In this document: positions 26,620-34,678 of the stretch, in pieces | Numbering within the stretch: the first letter of the stretch is position 1 | Layout of the letters: each line of letters opens with the position of its first letter | Source of the DNA: Caldimonas brevitalea | GTDB taxonomy: Bacteria > Pseudomonadota > Gammaproteobacteria > Burkholderiales > Burkholderiaceae_C | Direction: 5' to 3' | DNA length: 64,000 nt | NCBI RefSeq assembly: GCF_001017435.1 | Contig: NZ_CP011371.1 | Span: 2,046,001-2,110,000, forward strand | The notes under the pieces: model-generated | Databases searched by the model: none | Told to the model about the DNA's origin: nothing | Seen by the model: only the letters and a program-made list of their open reading frames with translations | Made by a program: the position numbers and the translations under genes

Positions 26620-26791
26620 GGCCTCTTAAGAAAAATCTGCAAAAGCAATTCATGACGTGGCTGTGCGGCGAGCAAGCGTAGGGGCGGTGGACCGATGCGC
26701 AAACCGGCTGGAAATCGGCCGGCGTGGTCCACCAGTTACTCCGCGGTGAGCGCTCCGACGCGGTACCAAATGTCAAGGTGAGAGGAAACAC
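26620..26791. other. Spacer with long hairpin between immunity 3 and PAAR
   Basis: GGTGGACC (26686-26693) and GGTCCACC (26726-26733) form a perfect 8-bp inverted repeat with an inner CCGGC/GCCGG stem. No gene is visible. GTGAGAGGAAACAC before the PAAR start contains its ribosome site. Confidence 0.4.
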
Positions 26792-27058
26792 ATGTCTAAC
26801 GTAATTCGCTTAGGCGACCGCACCAGCCACGGCGGCATCGTCGTCGCCGTCGGCGCCACCCATCACACCGTGCAGGGTATCCCCGTCGCTCGCTTGGGCG
26901 ACAAGTGCATCTGCCCGAAAAAGGGTCACAAGAACTGCACCATCGTCGAAGGTGACCCCGACTTCACAGTCGACGGCGTGCCGGTCGCCTTCGACGGGCA
27001 CAAGACCAGTTGCGGCGCAACGTTGATCGCTTCCCTCAGCAACTTCAACAAAGGTTGA
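26792..27058 (+). CDS. PAAR domain protein, type VI spike tip
   Basis: An 88-residue protein consisting of one PAAR domain. Typical features are IRLGDRTSHGG at the front, HTVQGIPVARLGDKCICP, and DFTVDGVPVAFDGHKTSCG with the metal-ligating His and Cys residues. PAAR proteins form the sharp zinc-containing cone on top of the VgrG trimer and can carry effectors. It ends the type VI effector island; since neither Rhs protein has its own PAAR domain, this free PAAR is likely the tip used with this VgrG. Confidence 0.93.
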   Translation: MSNVIRLGDRTSHGGIVVAVGATHHTVQGIPVARLGDKCICPKKGHKNCTIVEGDPDFTVDGVPVAFDGHKTSCGATLIASLSNFNKG

Positions 27059-27160
27059 CCAGGAGGGCGCCTGCGGCCTCAGCTCGTTCAGCTGCTCGGT
27101 GTGGCAGAGGTGGGTAAGTCCCGGCTGAATATGCCAGGCAAGGCCGCGCCGCCTCCCCAC

Positions 27161-27928
27161 TCACCCCCGATGCCCCAGCGCCGCCGAAATCTGCGCCGCC
27201 GTCGCCGTCAGCCGCTCCATCCAACTCTCTTCCAGCCGATCCGCGGGCGCCGAGATCGACAACCCCGCGACCAGCTTCCCCTGGTCGTCCCGAATGCCCG
27301 CGGCCATACACCGCACGCCCAGTTCCAATTCCTCGTTGTCGCGCGCCGTACCTTGCTGTTTCACGCGCGCCAGTTCCCGCTCCAGCGTCGGCAAGTCGGT
27401 GATGCTGTTGCGCGTGTGTCCCGCCAAACCGGTACGCGCCGCATAAGCCCGCACCCGCTGCGCATCGTCGTGCGCCAAAAACAGCTTGCCCACCGAAGTC
27501 AGATGCAACGGCGCCCGCCCGCCGACCGCGCGCACCACCTGCATCCCCGAGCGCTCGCTGTAGGTGCGCTCGATGTAGACGATCTCGTCCCCCTGCCGCA
27601 CCGACAAATTCACCGGCTGATGGGTCAGCTTGTGCAGTTCACGCATCGGGGCGAGCGCGGCGTCGCGCACGTCCAAACGCGCCTTGACGAGATTGCCCAG
27701 CTCGAGCAACCGCATGCCCAGCCGATAGCTGCCCGCTTCCGGGCGGTCGACATACCGGCCGGCGGCCAGGTCGTTCAGGATCCGGTGTGCGGTGGAAGGG
27801 TGCAAACCGGTCTGTTCGCTGATCTCCTTCAACGACACCGGGTCGCGATGCGCCGCCAGCACGTCGAGCAGCGAGAACATGCGCTCCAGGACCTGGATCG
27901 TCGGAGAACTTCCCTCGGTCTTTTTCAT
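27161..27928 (-). CDS. IclR family transcriptional regulator
   Basis: A 255-residue regulator. The N-terminal winged helix-turn-helix (LLDVLAAHRDPVSLKEISEQ, GLHPSTAHRILNDL) is followed by the IclR effector-binding domain with VGKLFLAH, ARDNEELELGVRCMAAG and VAGLSISAPADR. It is divergently oriented from lutA, 85 bases away, and probably controls lutAB in response to lactate or a related acid. The ATG at 27928 is preferred; a GTG two codons upstream is also possible. An inverted repeat in the shared promoter region is a candidate operator. Confidence 0.92.
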   Translation of the reverse strand: MKKTEGSSPTIQVLERMFSLLDVLAAHRDPVSLKEISEQTGLHPSTAHRILNDLAAGRYVDRPEAGSYRLGMRLLELGNLVKARLDVRDAALAPMRELHKLTHQPVNLSVRQGDEIVYIERTYSERSGMQVVRAVGGRAPLHLTSVGKLFLAHDDAQRVRAYAARTGLAGHTRNSITDLPTLERELARVKQQGTARDNEELELGVRCMAAGIRDDQGKLVAGLSISAPADRLEESWMERLTATAAQISAALGHRG

Positions 27929-27934
27929 GTGCAC

Positions 27935-27975
27935 GATTTTCGCTCACTTTGGCGACATTTTGCATGGCGAAAATC
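27935..27975. promoter_or_regulatory. Candidate IclR-type operator
   Basis: GATTTTCGC (27935-27943) and GCGAAAATC (27967-27975) form a perfect 9-bp inverted repeat with a 23-base spacer between the divergent iclR-type and lutA genes. Confidence 0.45.
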
Positions 27976-28013
27976 CACGTGGCGATCCCGCCTTGGGTGA
28001 GCATAATCGCCGC

Positions 28014-28736
28014 ATGAGAGTCGGCTTTCTGATCACCTGCCTTGTCGATCTGATGCGCCCGAGCATCGGCCTGGCCGCCGTGAGGCTGTTGGAAGCCGCC
28101 GGCTGCGAGGTCGAGGTGCCGATGGCGCAGACCTGCTGCGGCCAGCCCGCCTACAACTCGGGCGACCATGCCACTGCGGCCGCACTGGCCCGCAAGCTGC
28201 TCGAAGAGTTCGAACACTACGACTATGTGGTCACGCCGTCCGGCTCCTGCGGCGGCATGGTCCGTACCCATTACGCCGACCTGTTCAAAGACGACCCCGA
28301 CCTGAGCTGGCGTTACGAGCGGCTGCGCCCCAAGGTCTATGAGCTGACCGACTTCCTGGTGCGCGTGCTCGGCTGGCAAGACGTGCCGGGGCGTTTCGAC
28401 GGCACCGTGACCTACCACGACGCCTGCGCCGGCCTGCGCGAGCTGGGCGTGAAGCAGCAGCCGCGCGAACTGCTGGCGCGCACCGGCGCCACCGTCACCG
28501 AGATGGCGCAGTGCGAGCAGTGCTGCGGCTTCGGCGGCACCTTCGCGGTCAAATACGGTGCCATCTCGACCGCCATCGCCGACGAGAAGTGCGACCAGAT
28601 CGCCGCCACGGGCGCGCAGGCGGTGGTGCTGGGCGACCTCGGGTGCATGCTGCACCTGGAAGGCCGCATGCGCAGGCGTGGCAATGTCAGCACGCGCGTG
28701 ATCCACATCGCCGAAATCCTCACCGGAGAGGTCTGA
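28014..28736 (+). CDS. lutA: L-lactate utilisation protein LutA/LldE (Fe-S oxidoreductase subunit)
   Basis: A 240-residue protein with two CCG domains, each ending in a CCG motif (AQTCCGQPAYNSG and QCEQCCGFGGTFAVK). These bind an iron-sulfur or heterodisulfide-type cluster. In the LutABC/LldEFG complex it is one of three subunits that oxidise L-lactate to pyruvate. The ATG at 28014 was chosen because the conserved start RVGFLITCLVDLM follows immediately. The next gene, lutB, starts 5 bases after its stop. Confidence 0.93.
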   Translation: MRVGFLITCLVDLMRPSIGLAAVRLLEAAGCEVEVPMAQTCCGQPAYNSGDHATAAALARKLLEEFEHYDYVVTPSGSCGGMVRTHYADLFKDDPDLSWRYERLRPKVYELTDFLVRVLGWQDVPGRFDGTVTYHDACAGLRELGVKQQPRELLARTGATVTEMAQCEQCCGFGGTFAVKYGAISTAIADEKCDQIAATGAQAVVLGDLGCMLHLEGRMRRRGNVSTRVIHIAEILTGEV

Positions 28737-28741
28737 TCTCG

Positions 28742-30157
28742 ATGCAAGTCCAGAGCATGCATTTCCATGCGCGGGCCGGGCAGCGCCTGGCCGACGCGCG
28801 GCTGCAGAACAACCTGAAGAAGCTGTCGACCAAGTTCGTCGCGGCCCGGGCCGATGCGGTGCGCGACCTGGAGGCCTTCGACGCGATACGCGACGAGGCG
28901 GTGCGCCGCCGCAGCGCCGCGCTCGCCAAGCTCGACGTCTGGCTGGAGCAGTTCGAGCGGGAGGCCACCCGTCGTGGCACCACCGTGCTGTGGGCCGAGA
29001 CGCCGGCCGAGGCGGCGCAATGGGTGGTGCAGATCGCCCAGCGGCACAACGTCACGCGGGCGACCAAGAGCAAGAGCATGGTCACCGAGGAAATGGCGCT
29101 CAACAAGGCGCTGGCCGCGGCCGGCGTGCAGGTCACCGAGACCGACCTGGGCGAGTACATCCTGCAGATCAACGACAACGAGCCGCCCAGCCACATCATT
29201 GCCCCGGTGGTGCACAAGGACAAGGAAGAGATCCAGCGCCTGTTCGAGAAGACCCACGCGCGCGAGCGGGTGCCAGGGCATGTGCCCGAGATCCCCGAGA
29301 TGACACGTGAAGCCCGCGAAGTGCTGCGCTCGCGCTTTTTGGCCAGCGAGATGGGCATCACCGGCGGCAACTTCCTGGTCGCCGAAACCGGCTCGGTCGC
29401 GCTCGTCACCAACGAAGGCAACGAAGGGCTGTGCACCGCGGTGCCCAAGGTGCACGTGGCCATCACCGGCGTCGAGAAAGTGCTGCCCACGCTCGAAGAC
29501 CTCGCCACCGTGATGCGCTTGCTGCCGCGCTCTGCGACCGGCCAGGTGATCAGCAACTACTTTTCGCTGTTGACCGGCCCGCGCGGCCCCGGCGAGCGCG
29601 ATGGGCCGGACCACATGTACGTCGTGCTGGTCGACGGCGGGCGCACGGGTTTGCTGGGCGGCGAGTTCGAAGAGATGCTGCGCTGCATCCGCTGCGGTGC
29701 CTGCATGAACCATTGCCCGGTCTACCAGAAGGTGGGCGGCCACAGCTACGGCTGGGTCTACCCCGGGCCGATGGGGTCGGTGCTGACCCCCAGCTACGTT
29801 GGCCTCGAGCAGACCCTCGACCTGCCGCACGCCGCCACCTTGTGCGGCCAGTGCCAGGTGGTGTGCCCGATGAAGATTCCCTTGCCCGATCTGCTGCGCA
29901 AGCTGCGCGAGCGGCAGTTCGAGCGCGGCCTGCGGCCGTGGCACGAGCGCCTTGCGCTGCGGCTGTGGGGCTATGCGGCGCGCCGGCCGCGCCTGTACCG
30001 ATGGGGCGCGGCCATGGCGGCCCGCGTGCTGAAGTGGGCCGGGCAAAGTGGCCGCATCCGGCGCCTGCCTTTGGCGGGCGGCTGGTTCGACACGCGTGAC
30101 CTGCCGGCGCCCGCCGGCAAGACTTTCAAGGAGTTGTACGCTGAACGCCGCCGTTGA
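28742..30157 (+). CDS. lutB: L-lactate utilisation protein LutB/LldF (Fe-S, LUD domain)
   Basis: A 471-residue subunit of the lactate oxidation complex. The N-terminal LUD domain (about residues 60-290) has TKSKSMVTEEMALN and GITGGNFLVAETGS. Two 4Fe-4S clusters are bound by CIRCGACMNHCPVYQ at about residue 314 and CGQCQVVCPMKIP at about 370. The C-terminal part is the DUF3390-type tail. A lutC gene, the usual third subunit, does not follow; the next gene encodes an unrelated exported protein. Either lutC is elsewhere or another LUD protein substitutes. Confidence 0.94.
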   Translation: MQVQSMHFHARAGQRLADARLQNNLKKLSTKFVAARADAVRDLEAFDAIRDEAVRRRSAALAKLDVWLEQFEREATRRGTTVLWAETPAEAAQWVVQIAQRHNVTRATKSKSMVTEEMALNKALAAAGVQVTETDLGEYILQINDNEPPSHIIAPVVHKDKEEIQRLFEKTHARERVPGHVPEIPEMTREAREVLRSRFLASEMGITGGNFLVAETGSVALVTNEGNEGLCTAVPKVHVAITGVEKVLPTLEDLATVMRLLPRSATGQVISNYFSLLTGPRGPGERDGPDHMYVVLVDGGRTGLLGGEFEEMLRCIRCGACMNHCPVYQKVGGHSYGWVYPGPMGSVLTPSYVGLEQTLDLPHAATLCGQCQVVCPMKIPLPDLLRKLRERQFERGLRPWHERLALRLWGYAARRPRLYRWGAAMAARVLKWAGQSGRIRRLPLAGGWFDTRDLPAPAGKTFKELYAERRR

Positions 30158-31397
30158 TGCCCGCGTCTGGCCGCGGCGGTGGCGGTCGGTGTTGCTTGCC
30201 TGGCTGCTGCCGCTGGCGTGCGCCGCGGCCCCCGCCGCCGCCGCGGCAGACGAGGACGACGGCATCGCCCAACGTGCCGTGGCAGCGTCCGAGGCGCCCG
30301 CCGTCGCATCTGCGCCGTCGGCCCCTGCGGCCCCAGAAGCATCGGCCCCCGCGGCCTCTGCCGCCGCCTCAGCAGCCCCCGCCCGCCCGGTGCCGGTACC
30401 GGTGCGCGCCCCTAAGGCCCGGGGCCGATTGCAGGCACGCGACCTGGGGTTGGTGATCAACACGGCCGACCCCTATTCGGTCCAGGTGGGCGAGTTCTAT
30501 GCAAAGGCGCGTGGCCTCGGGCCCGACCAGGTGCTGCGCGTCAGCCTGCCCGCCAAGCCGGTGTTGACCCCGGAAGAGTTCGAGACCCTGTCGGCCCGCA
30601 TCCAGGCGCGCTTCGCCGGCGCCGACCGGCCGGTCCAGGCGCTGGCGCTGGCCTGGAACCAGCCCTACGCGGTGGGCTGCAACTCGCTGACCGGGGCGCT
30701 GGCCTTCGGCTACGACGCGGGCCTGTGCCGCAACACCTGCGCGGCGGGCCGTTGGTCGAGGTATTTCAACTCCGCCTCCGGCAGACCCTGGAACGACCAC
30801 ACCTTGCGGCCGTCGATGTTGATCGCCGCCGGCAGCGTCGACGCGGCCAAGGCGCTGATCGAGCGGGGCGTGGCGGCGGATGCCAGCCTCGGCCGCCGCG
30901 GCGCGCCCGACGTCCATGCCCATTACGTCACCACGTCCGATGCTCATCGCTCGGTGCGGTCGGTGCTGTTCCCGCTGGCCGGGCGCCTGCCCGGCTTCGG
31001 CGTGCAGGTGCATGTGCAGCGCAGCGAGGCGCTGCGCTCAGCCGAGCGCGTCCTGCTCTACATGACCGGGGCCGCCCACGTGCCGCATCTCGACAGCATC
31101 GACTTCGTGCCGGGCGCGCTGGCCGACCACCTCACGTCGTTCGGCGGTTTGCTCGACGACAGCCGGGGCCAGATGAGTGCCATGGTGTGGCTGCAGGCCG
31201 GCGCCACGGCGAGCTACGGCACCGTCAGCGAGCCTTGCAATCACTTGCAGAAGTTCCCGCATCCGCAGCTGTTGCTGCTGCACTACCTGCAGGGCAGCAC
31301 CGCGCTGGAAGCCTATTGGAAGAGCGTGGCCTGGCCGCAGCAGGGTGTGTTCATCGGGGAGCCGTTGGCGGCGCCTTTTGCGCGTCCGACTCCCTGA
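30141..31397 (+). CDS. TIGR03790 family exported protein
   Basis: A roughly 418-residue protein with signal peptide (RRWRSVLLAWLLPLACAA) and an Ala/Pro-rich linker. The domain beginning near GLVINTADPYSVQVGEFYAK is that of TIGR03790, whose function is unknown. It includes ALALAWNQPYAVGCNSLTGA, CAAGRWSRYFNSASGRPWND and ATASYGTVSEPCNHLQKFP. The start is uncertain. CTG at 30141 has AAGGAG 7 bases upstream and gives a normal signal peptide; GTG at 30189 or at 30048 are alternatives. It overlaps the lutB end slightly and lies in the same operon, but no link to lactate is evident. Confidence 0.8.
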   Translation: MNAAVDARVWPRRWRSVLLAWLLPLACAAAPAAAAADEDDGIAQRAVAASEAPAVASAPSAPAAPEASAPAASAAASAAPARPVPVPVRAPKARGRLQARDLGLVINTADPYSVQVGEFYAKARGLGPDQVLRVSLPAKPVLTPEEFETLSARIQARFAGADRPVQALALAWNQPYAVGCNSLTGALAFGYDAGLCRNTCAAGRWSRYFNSASGRPWNDHTLRPSMLIAAGSVDAAKALIERGVAADASLGRRGAPDVHAHYVTTSDAHRSVRSVLFPLAGRLPGFGVQVHVQRSEALRSAERVLLYMTGAAHVPHLDSIDFVPGALADHLTSFGGLLDDSRGQMSAMVWLQAGATASYGTVSEPCNHLQKFPHPQLLLLHYLQGSTALEAYWKSVAWPQQGVFIGEPLAAPFARPTP

Positions 31398-31454
31398 GCG
31401 GCACGGCGCCCGGCGGGTGGCGGCCGGTGGCGCTGGCAGGCCGCGCGAGGCGGT

Positions 31455-32726
31455 TCAGCTGAAGGCGCGCCGCGCCGCCTGCACGCCGGAGCGAACGGCG
31501 CCTTCCAGCGTCGCGGGGTAGGGGCCCTGGACATAGTCGCCAGCGGCCCACAAGCGGGGCGCAATCTGCGCCGGCGGGCGGCTCAGGCCGGGCGTACACA
31601 AGAAGGTGGCGCGCTTTTCCATCATCGTGCGCACCAGCCGCAGCGGCGGGCGGAAGTAGCGGCCCAGCGCGAGTTCGGCCTGGGCCAGCACCGCCTGCCC
31701 GGCGGCTTCCGGGCCGCGGGCCGCCCACGGCGCCGCGCCGCTGATCACGAAGGCGAGCAGGCCCTGCGGCCCCTGCAACTGCCCGAGGTCGAAGACGAAC
31801 TGGGCCGGCGCCGCGTCGTTCGCATGCAAGGCCATGATGGGTTGCGGCAGCCGGGTGCCGCTGCCGCGGGCGTAGACCGTGATGATGGGCTCGAAGGGCA
31901 GGGCGTCGGCGCAGGCGGCCCACTGCGGCGCCACCGGTTGTGCCAAGCGCGCGGCCTCGGACGGGGAGCAGGCGAGGATGACCGCGTCGTAGCGCGCGCC
32001 GTCGAGCCGCCAGCCGGCGCCGTCGGGCGCCAGCTCCATCACGCGCTCCCCGCGGCGGACGGTCGCGCCGGCATCGAGCAGCCACTGCCCGGCGCTTTCC
32101 GGGAACAAGGCGCTGAGATCGCTGCGGGGCAGCAGCAGGTCCGAGGACCCCCGCCCGTTGAACAGCGCGTCGCGCAGCACCCGCAGGAACACCGTGGCAC
32201 AGGCCTGGTCCGCCGGCGTGTTGAGCGCGGCGACGCACAGCGGGTCGATCAGCTCGTCGCGCACCCGCTTGGGCAGCCGTGCGCACAGCTGCGCCACCGT
32301 TTGCCCCCGCCTGGCACGAAAGCCCCCCACCAGCCAGACCGCACAGCTGCGCAGCAGCGCGAGCTTTTCGCCCCAGCGCCAACTCGCGTGCTTGAGCACG
32401 GCGCGAACAAAGGCCGGCACGGCGGCGCCGGGCTCCAGGAACAGGCCGGAGCCGTCGGGGTAGCCCACCCTGAGGGGCATGCGCAGCAACTGCAAGGTGG
32501 TCTTGACGCCGACCTGCCGCATCAGCCGCAAGGTTTCGGTGTAAGCGCCGATCAGGATGTGCTGGCCGTTGTCGAGCGGATAGCCCTCGACGTCGACCCG
32601 GCGGGCCCGGCCGCCGAGGTGGCGGGCCATCTCGATCAGGGTCACGTCGTGCCCTTCGTCGATGCCTTGCACCGCGGCAGCACAGCCGGCCCAGCCGCCG
32701 CCCACGATCGCGAGTGTGCGCGCCAT
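31455..32726 (-). CDS. hpnE: Squalene-forming FAD-dependent desaturase HpnE
   Basis: A 423-residue flavoprotein of the amine oxidase/phytoene desaturase type. The FAD Rossmann motif is at the very start (AIVGGGWAGCAAAV), followed by GHDVTLIEMARHLGGRARR and DNGQHILIGAY. The C-terminal flavin motif is LWAAGDYVQGPYPATLEGAV. In hopanoid producers HpnE reduces hydroxysqualene to squalene, the last of three steps done by HpnD, HpnC and HpnE. The ATG at 32726 lies 2 bases after the hpnD stop. The full trio is present on one strand, but the squalene-hopene cyclase gene is not in the window. Confidence 0.94.
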   Translation of the reverse strand: MARTLAIVGGGWAGCAAAVQGIDEGHDVTLIEMARHLGGRARRVDVEGYPLDNGQHILIGAYTETLRLMRQVGVKTTLQLLRMPLRVGYPDGSGLFLEPGAAVPAFVRAVLKHASWRWGEKLALLRSCAVWLVGGFRARRGQTVAQLCARLPKRVRDELIDPLCVAALNTPADQACATVFLRVLRDALFNGRGSSDLLLPRSDLSALFPESAGQWLLDAGATVRRGERVMELAPDGAGWRLDGARYDAVILACSPSEAARLAQPVAPQWAACADALPFEPIITVYARGSGTRLPQPIMALHANDAAPAQFVFDLGQLQGPQGLLAFVISGAAPWAARGPEAAGQAVLAQAELALGRYFRPPLRLVRTMMEKRATFLCTPGLSRPPAQIAPRLWAAGDYVQGPYPATLEGAVRSGVQAARRAFS

Positions 32727-32728
32727 GC

Positions 32729-33565
32729 TCAACCTCCCCGCCAATGGGTGCGCCACGCGATCCACAGCTTGCGCAGCGGCGTCAGGGCGATACGTTGGTG
32801 CAGCACCTGGAAGTCGGCGGCCTCGATCTCGCGCAGCAGCGTCCGGTAGATGTTCGCCATCATCAGGCCCGGCTTCTGCGAGCGGCGGTCGGCCTCCGGC
32901 AGCAGCGCCAGCGCCTCGTCGTAGCAGCGGTGCGCCCGTTCGGCCTGAAACCGCATCAAGGCCGTGAAGCGGTCGCTGTAGCCGCGGTTGAGGATCTCGT
33001 GCGCCTTGACGTCGAACTGCTGCAGCTCGCTGACCGGCAGATAGATGCGGCCGCGCCGCGCATCGTCGCCGACGTCGCGGATGATGTTGGTGAGCTGCAA
33101 GGCCTGGCCCAGCTTGTGCGCGTACTGCACCGTCGCCGCCTCGGTTCGGCCGAAGATGCCCGAGGCCACTTCTCCGACGACGCCGGCCACCAGATGGCAG
33201 TACTTCTGCAGGCCCGCAAAGTCCAGATAGCGGGTTTGCTCCAGATCCATCTGGCAGCCGTCGATCACCGCTTGCAGGTGGTCCTGCGTGACGCCGTAGG
33301 TCGCGGCATGCGGCATCAGGGCCAGCATCACCGGATGGGCCGCCTGGCCGGCGTAGGCCTGTGCGACCTCCTTGCGCCACCACAGCAGCTTGGTCTGCGC
33401 CACATGGGCGTCGGTCACCTCGTCGACGACATCGTCCACCTCGCGGCAGAAGGCATAGAAGGCGGTGATCGCCGCGCGCCGGGGCGGCGGCAAGAACATG
33501 AAGGCGTAATAGAAGCTGGACCCGCTCGCGGCCGCCTTGTCTTGTACGTATTGTTCTGGGGTCAT
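32729..33565 (-). CDS. hpnD: Presqualene diphosphate synthase HpnD
   Basis: A 278-residue trans-isoprenyl diphosphate synthase that joins two farnesyl diphosphates to presqualene diphosphate. Both Mg2+-binding aspartate-rich motifs are present: AFCREVDDVVDEV at about residue 40-52 and TNIIRDVGDDARRGRIYLP near 160. It overlaps hpnC by 4 bases (ATGA) and is followed closely by hpnE. Confidence 0.95.
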   Translation of the reverse strand: MTPEQYVQDKAAASGSSFYYAFMFLPPPRRAAITAFYAFCREVDDVVDEVTDAHVAQTKLLWWRKEVAQAYAGQAAHPVMLALMPHAATYGVTQDHLQAVIDGCQMDLEQTRYLDFAGLQKYCHLVAGVVGEVASGIFGRTEAATVQYAHKLGQALQLTNIIRDVGDDARRGRIYLPVSELQQFDVKAHEILNRGYSDRFTALMRFQAERAHRCYDEALALLPEADRRSQKPGLMMANIYRTLLREIEAADFQVLHQRIALTPLRKLWIAWRTHWRGG

Positions 33566-34476
33566 GTCGGGTGATCGTCCGAGGCGGCAGGGGCAGGGGC
33601 AGAGTCAGAAACGGGGGCAGAAACGGGGGATGGGGTGGTCGCTGGGGACGCCGCCGGCGTGTGGCGCCACGCGCGCCACAGCAGGGTGGGGGCGTCGCGC
33701 GCGCTCAGCACGGGCCGCTGATGCAGCGTGTCGTAGTCCAGCCGTTCGATTTTCTCAAGGATGCGCAGCCCTCCCTGCACCACCAGTCGCAGCTCCCAGC
33801 CCATGCGCCCCGGCAACCGCCGTGTCAACGGTGCGCCGCTGAGCATCAGCTCGCGGGCCCATTGCACCAGGGCGCGCACCAGGCCCCGGGTGCCCGGCGT
33901 CTCTTGTTGCGCCATCAGCGCACCGACCGGCACCTGGTGTTCGCGGCAGGCGTCGAGGGGGATGTAAAGGCGGTCACGAGCGGTGTCGATGCTCAGGTCC
34001 TGCCAGAAGTTGATCAGTTGCAGCGCGGTGCAGATAGCGTCCGACTGCGCCTGCGAGGTCTCGTCGTGGACGTCGCACAGATGCAGCAGCAGCCGCCCCA
34101 CCGGGTTGGCCGAGCGGCGGCAATAGTCCAGCAGTTCTTCCCGGCTCAGGTAGCGGTGCTTGACGACGTCCTGCTCGAAAGCGCTGAGCAGGTCTTCCAG
34201 CAGTTCGACCGGCAGCCCGAACTCGCGCTGTGCATGTTGCAGCGGTTCGAACACCGCACGCCAGCGGGCACCGGGGGCGAGGCCGTTGCAGGTCGCCAGC
34301 AGCTCGCCCCGATAGGCGGCCAGGTCGGCCAGGCGTTGCGCGGCGTTCTGCGGGCCTTCGTCGGCCAGGTCGTCTGCGGTGCGCGCATACCAATAGATGG
34401 CTTTGACGGCGGGGCGCAGCCGGGGCGGGCACAACGCGGAGGCGACGGGGAAGTTTTCGTAGTGATTGACGCTCAC
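33562..34476 (-). CDS. hpnC: Hydroxysqualene synthase HpnC
   Basis: A 304-residue enzyme of the squalene/phytoene synthase family that converts presqualene diphosphate to hydroxysqualene. The aspartate motifs are YARTADDLADEGP and LINFWQDLSIDTARDRLYIP. The GTG at 34476 is preferred because the family typically begins with V-NHYENFPVAS; an in-frame TTG at 34518 would add 14 unconserved residues. A Pro/Ser/Ala-rich tail of about 30 residues ends the protein. First gene of the hpnCDE operon, divergent from the RND efflux genes. Confidence 0.93.
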   Translation of the reverse strand: MSVNHYENFPVASALCPPRLRPAVKAIYWYARTADDLADEGPQNAAQRLADLAAYRGELLATCNGLAPGARWRAVFEPLQHAQREFGLPVELLEDLLSAFEQDVVKHRYLSREELLDYCRRSANPVGRLLLHLCDVHDETSQAQSDAICTALQLINFWQDLSIDTARDRLYIPLDACREHQVPVGALMAQQETPGTRGLVRALVQWARELMLSGAPLTRRLPGRMGWELRLVVQGGLRILEKIERLDYDTLHQRPVLSARDAPTLLWRAWRHTPAASPATTPSPVSAPVSDSAPAPAASDDHPT

Positions 34477-34554
34477 GGGCGGGCATTGTCCACGTTCCCG
34501 GGGACTTCCTGCGGGCAAGCGTCACGCCCGGGGCGCCGTTGGCCCTGGCGAGGT

Positions 34555-34583
34555 TTGACACACCGGGCAAACGTCAATACATT
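34555..34583 (+). promoter_or_regulatory. Strong sigma-70 promoter for the RND efflux operon
   Basis: A consensus -35 TTGACA (34555-34560) and TACATT -10 (34578-34583) are separated by exactly 17 bases. Transcription should start at about 34590, inside the adjacent palindrome. Confidence 0.75.
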
Positions 34584-34597
34584 ACTGACCGGTCAGT
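34584..34597. promoter_or_regulatory. TetR-type operator palindrome at the RND start site
   Basis: ACTGACCGGTCAGT is a perfect 14-base palindrome beginning right after the -10 and covering the predicted transcription start. GACCGGTC-centred sites are typical for TetR-family repressors of RND pumps. Bound repressor would block initiation. No tetR gene is in the window. Confidence 0.65.
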
Positions 34598-34678
34598 CAG
34601 TTAAACCTAGATCTGGAACTGCGAGCCGACGTGCGCCGTCGTCGGCCGGTCCTCCAGTCCGCCATCCGAGGGTCTTCC

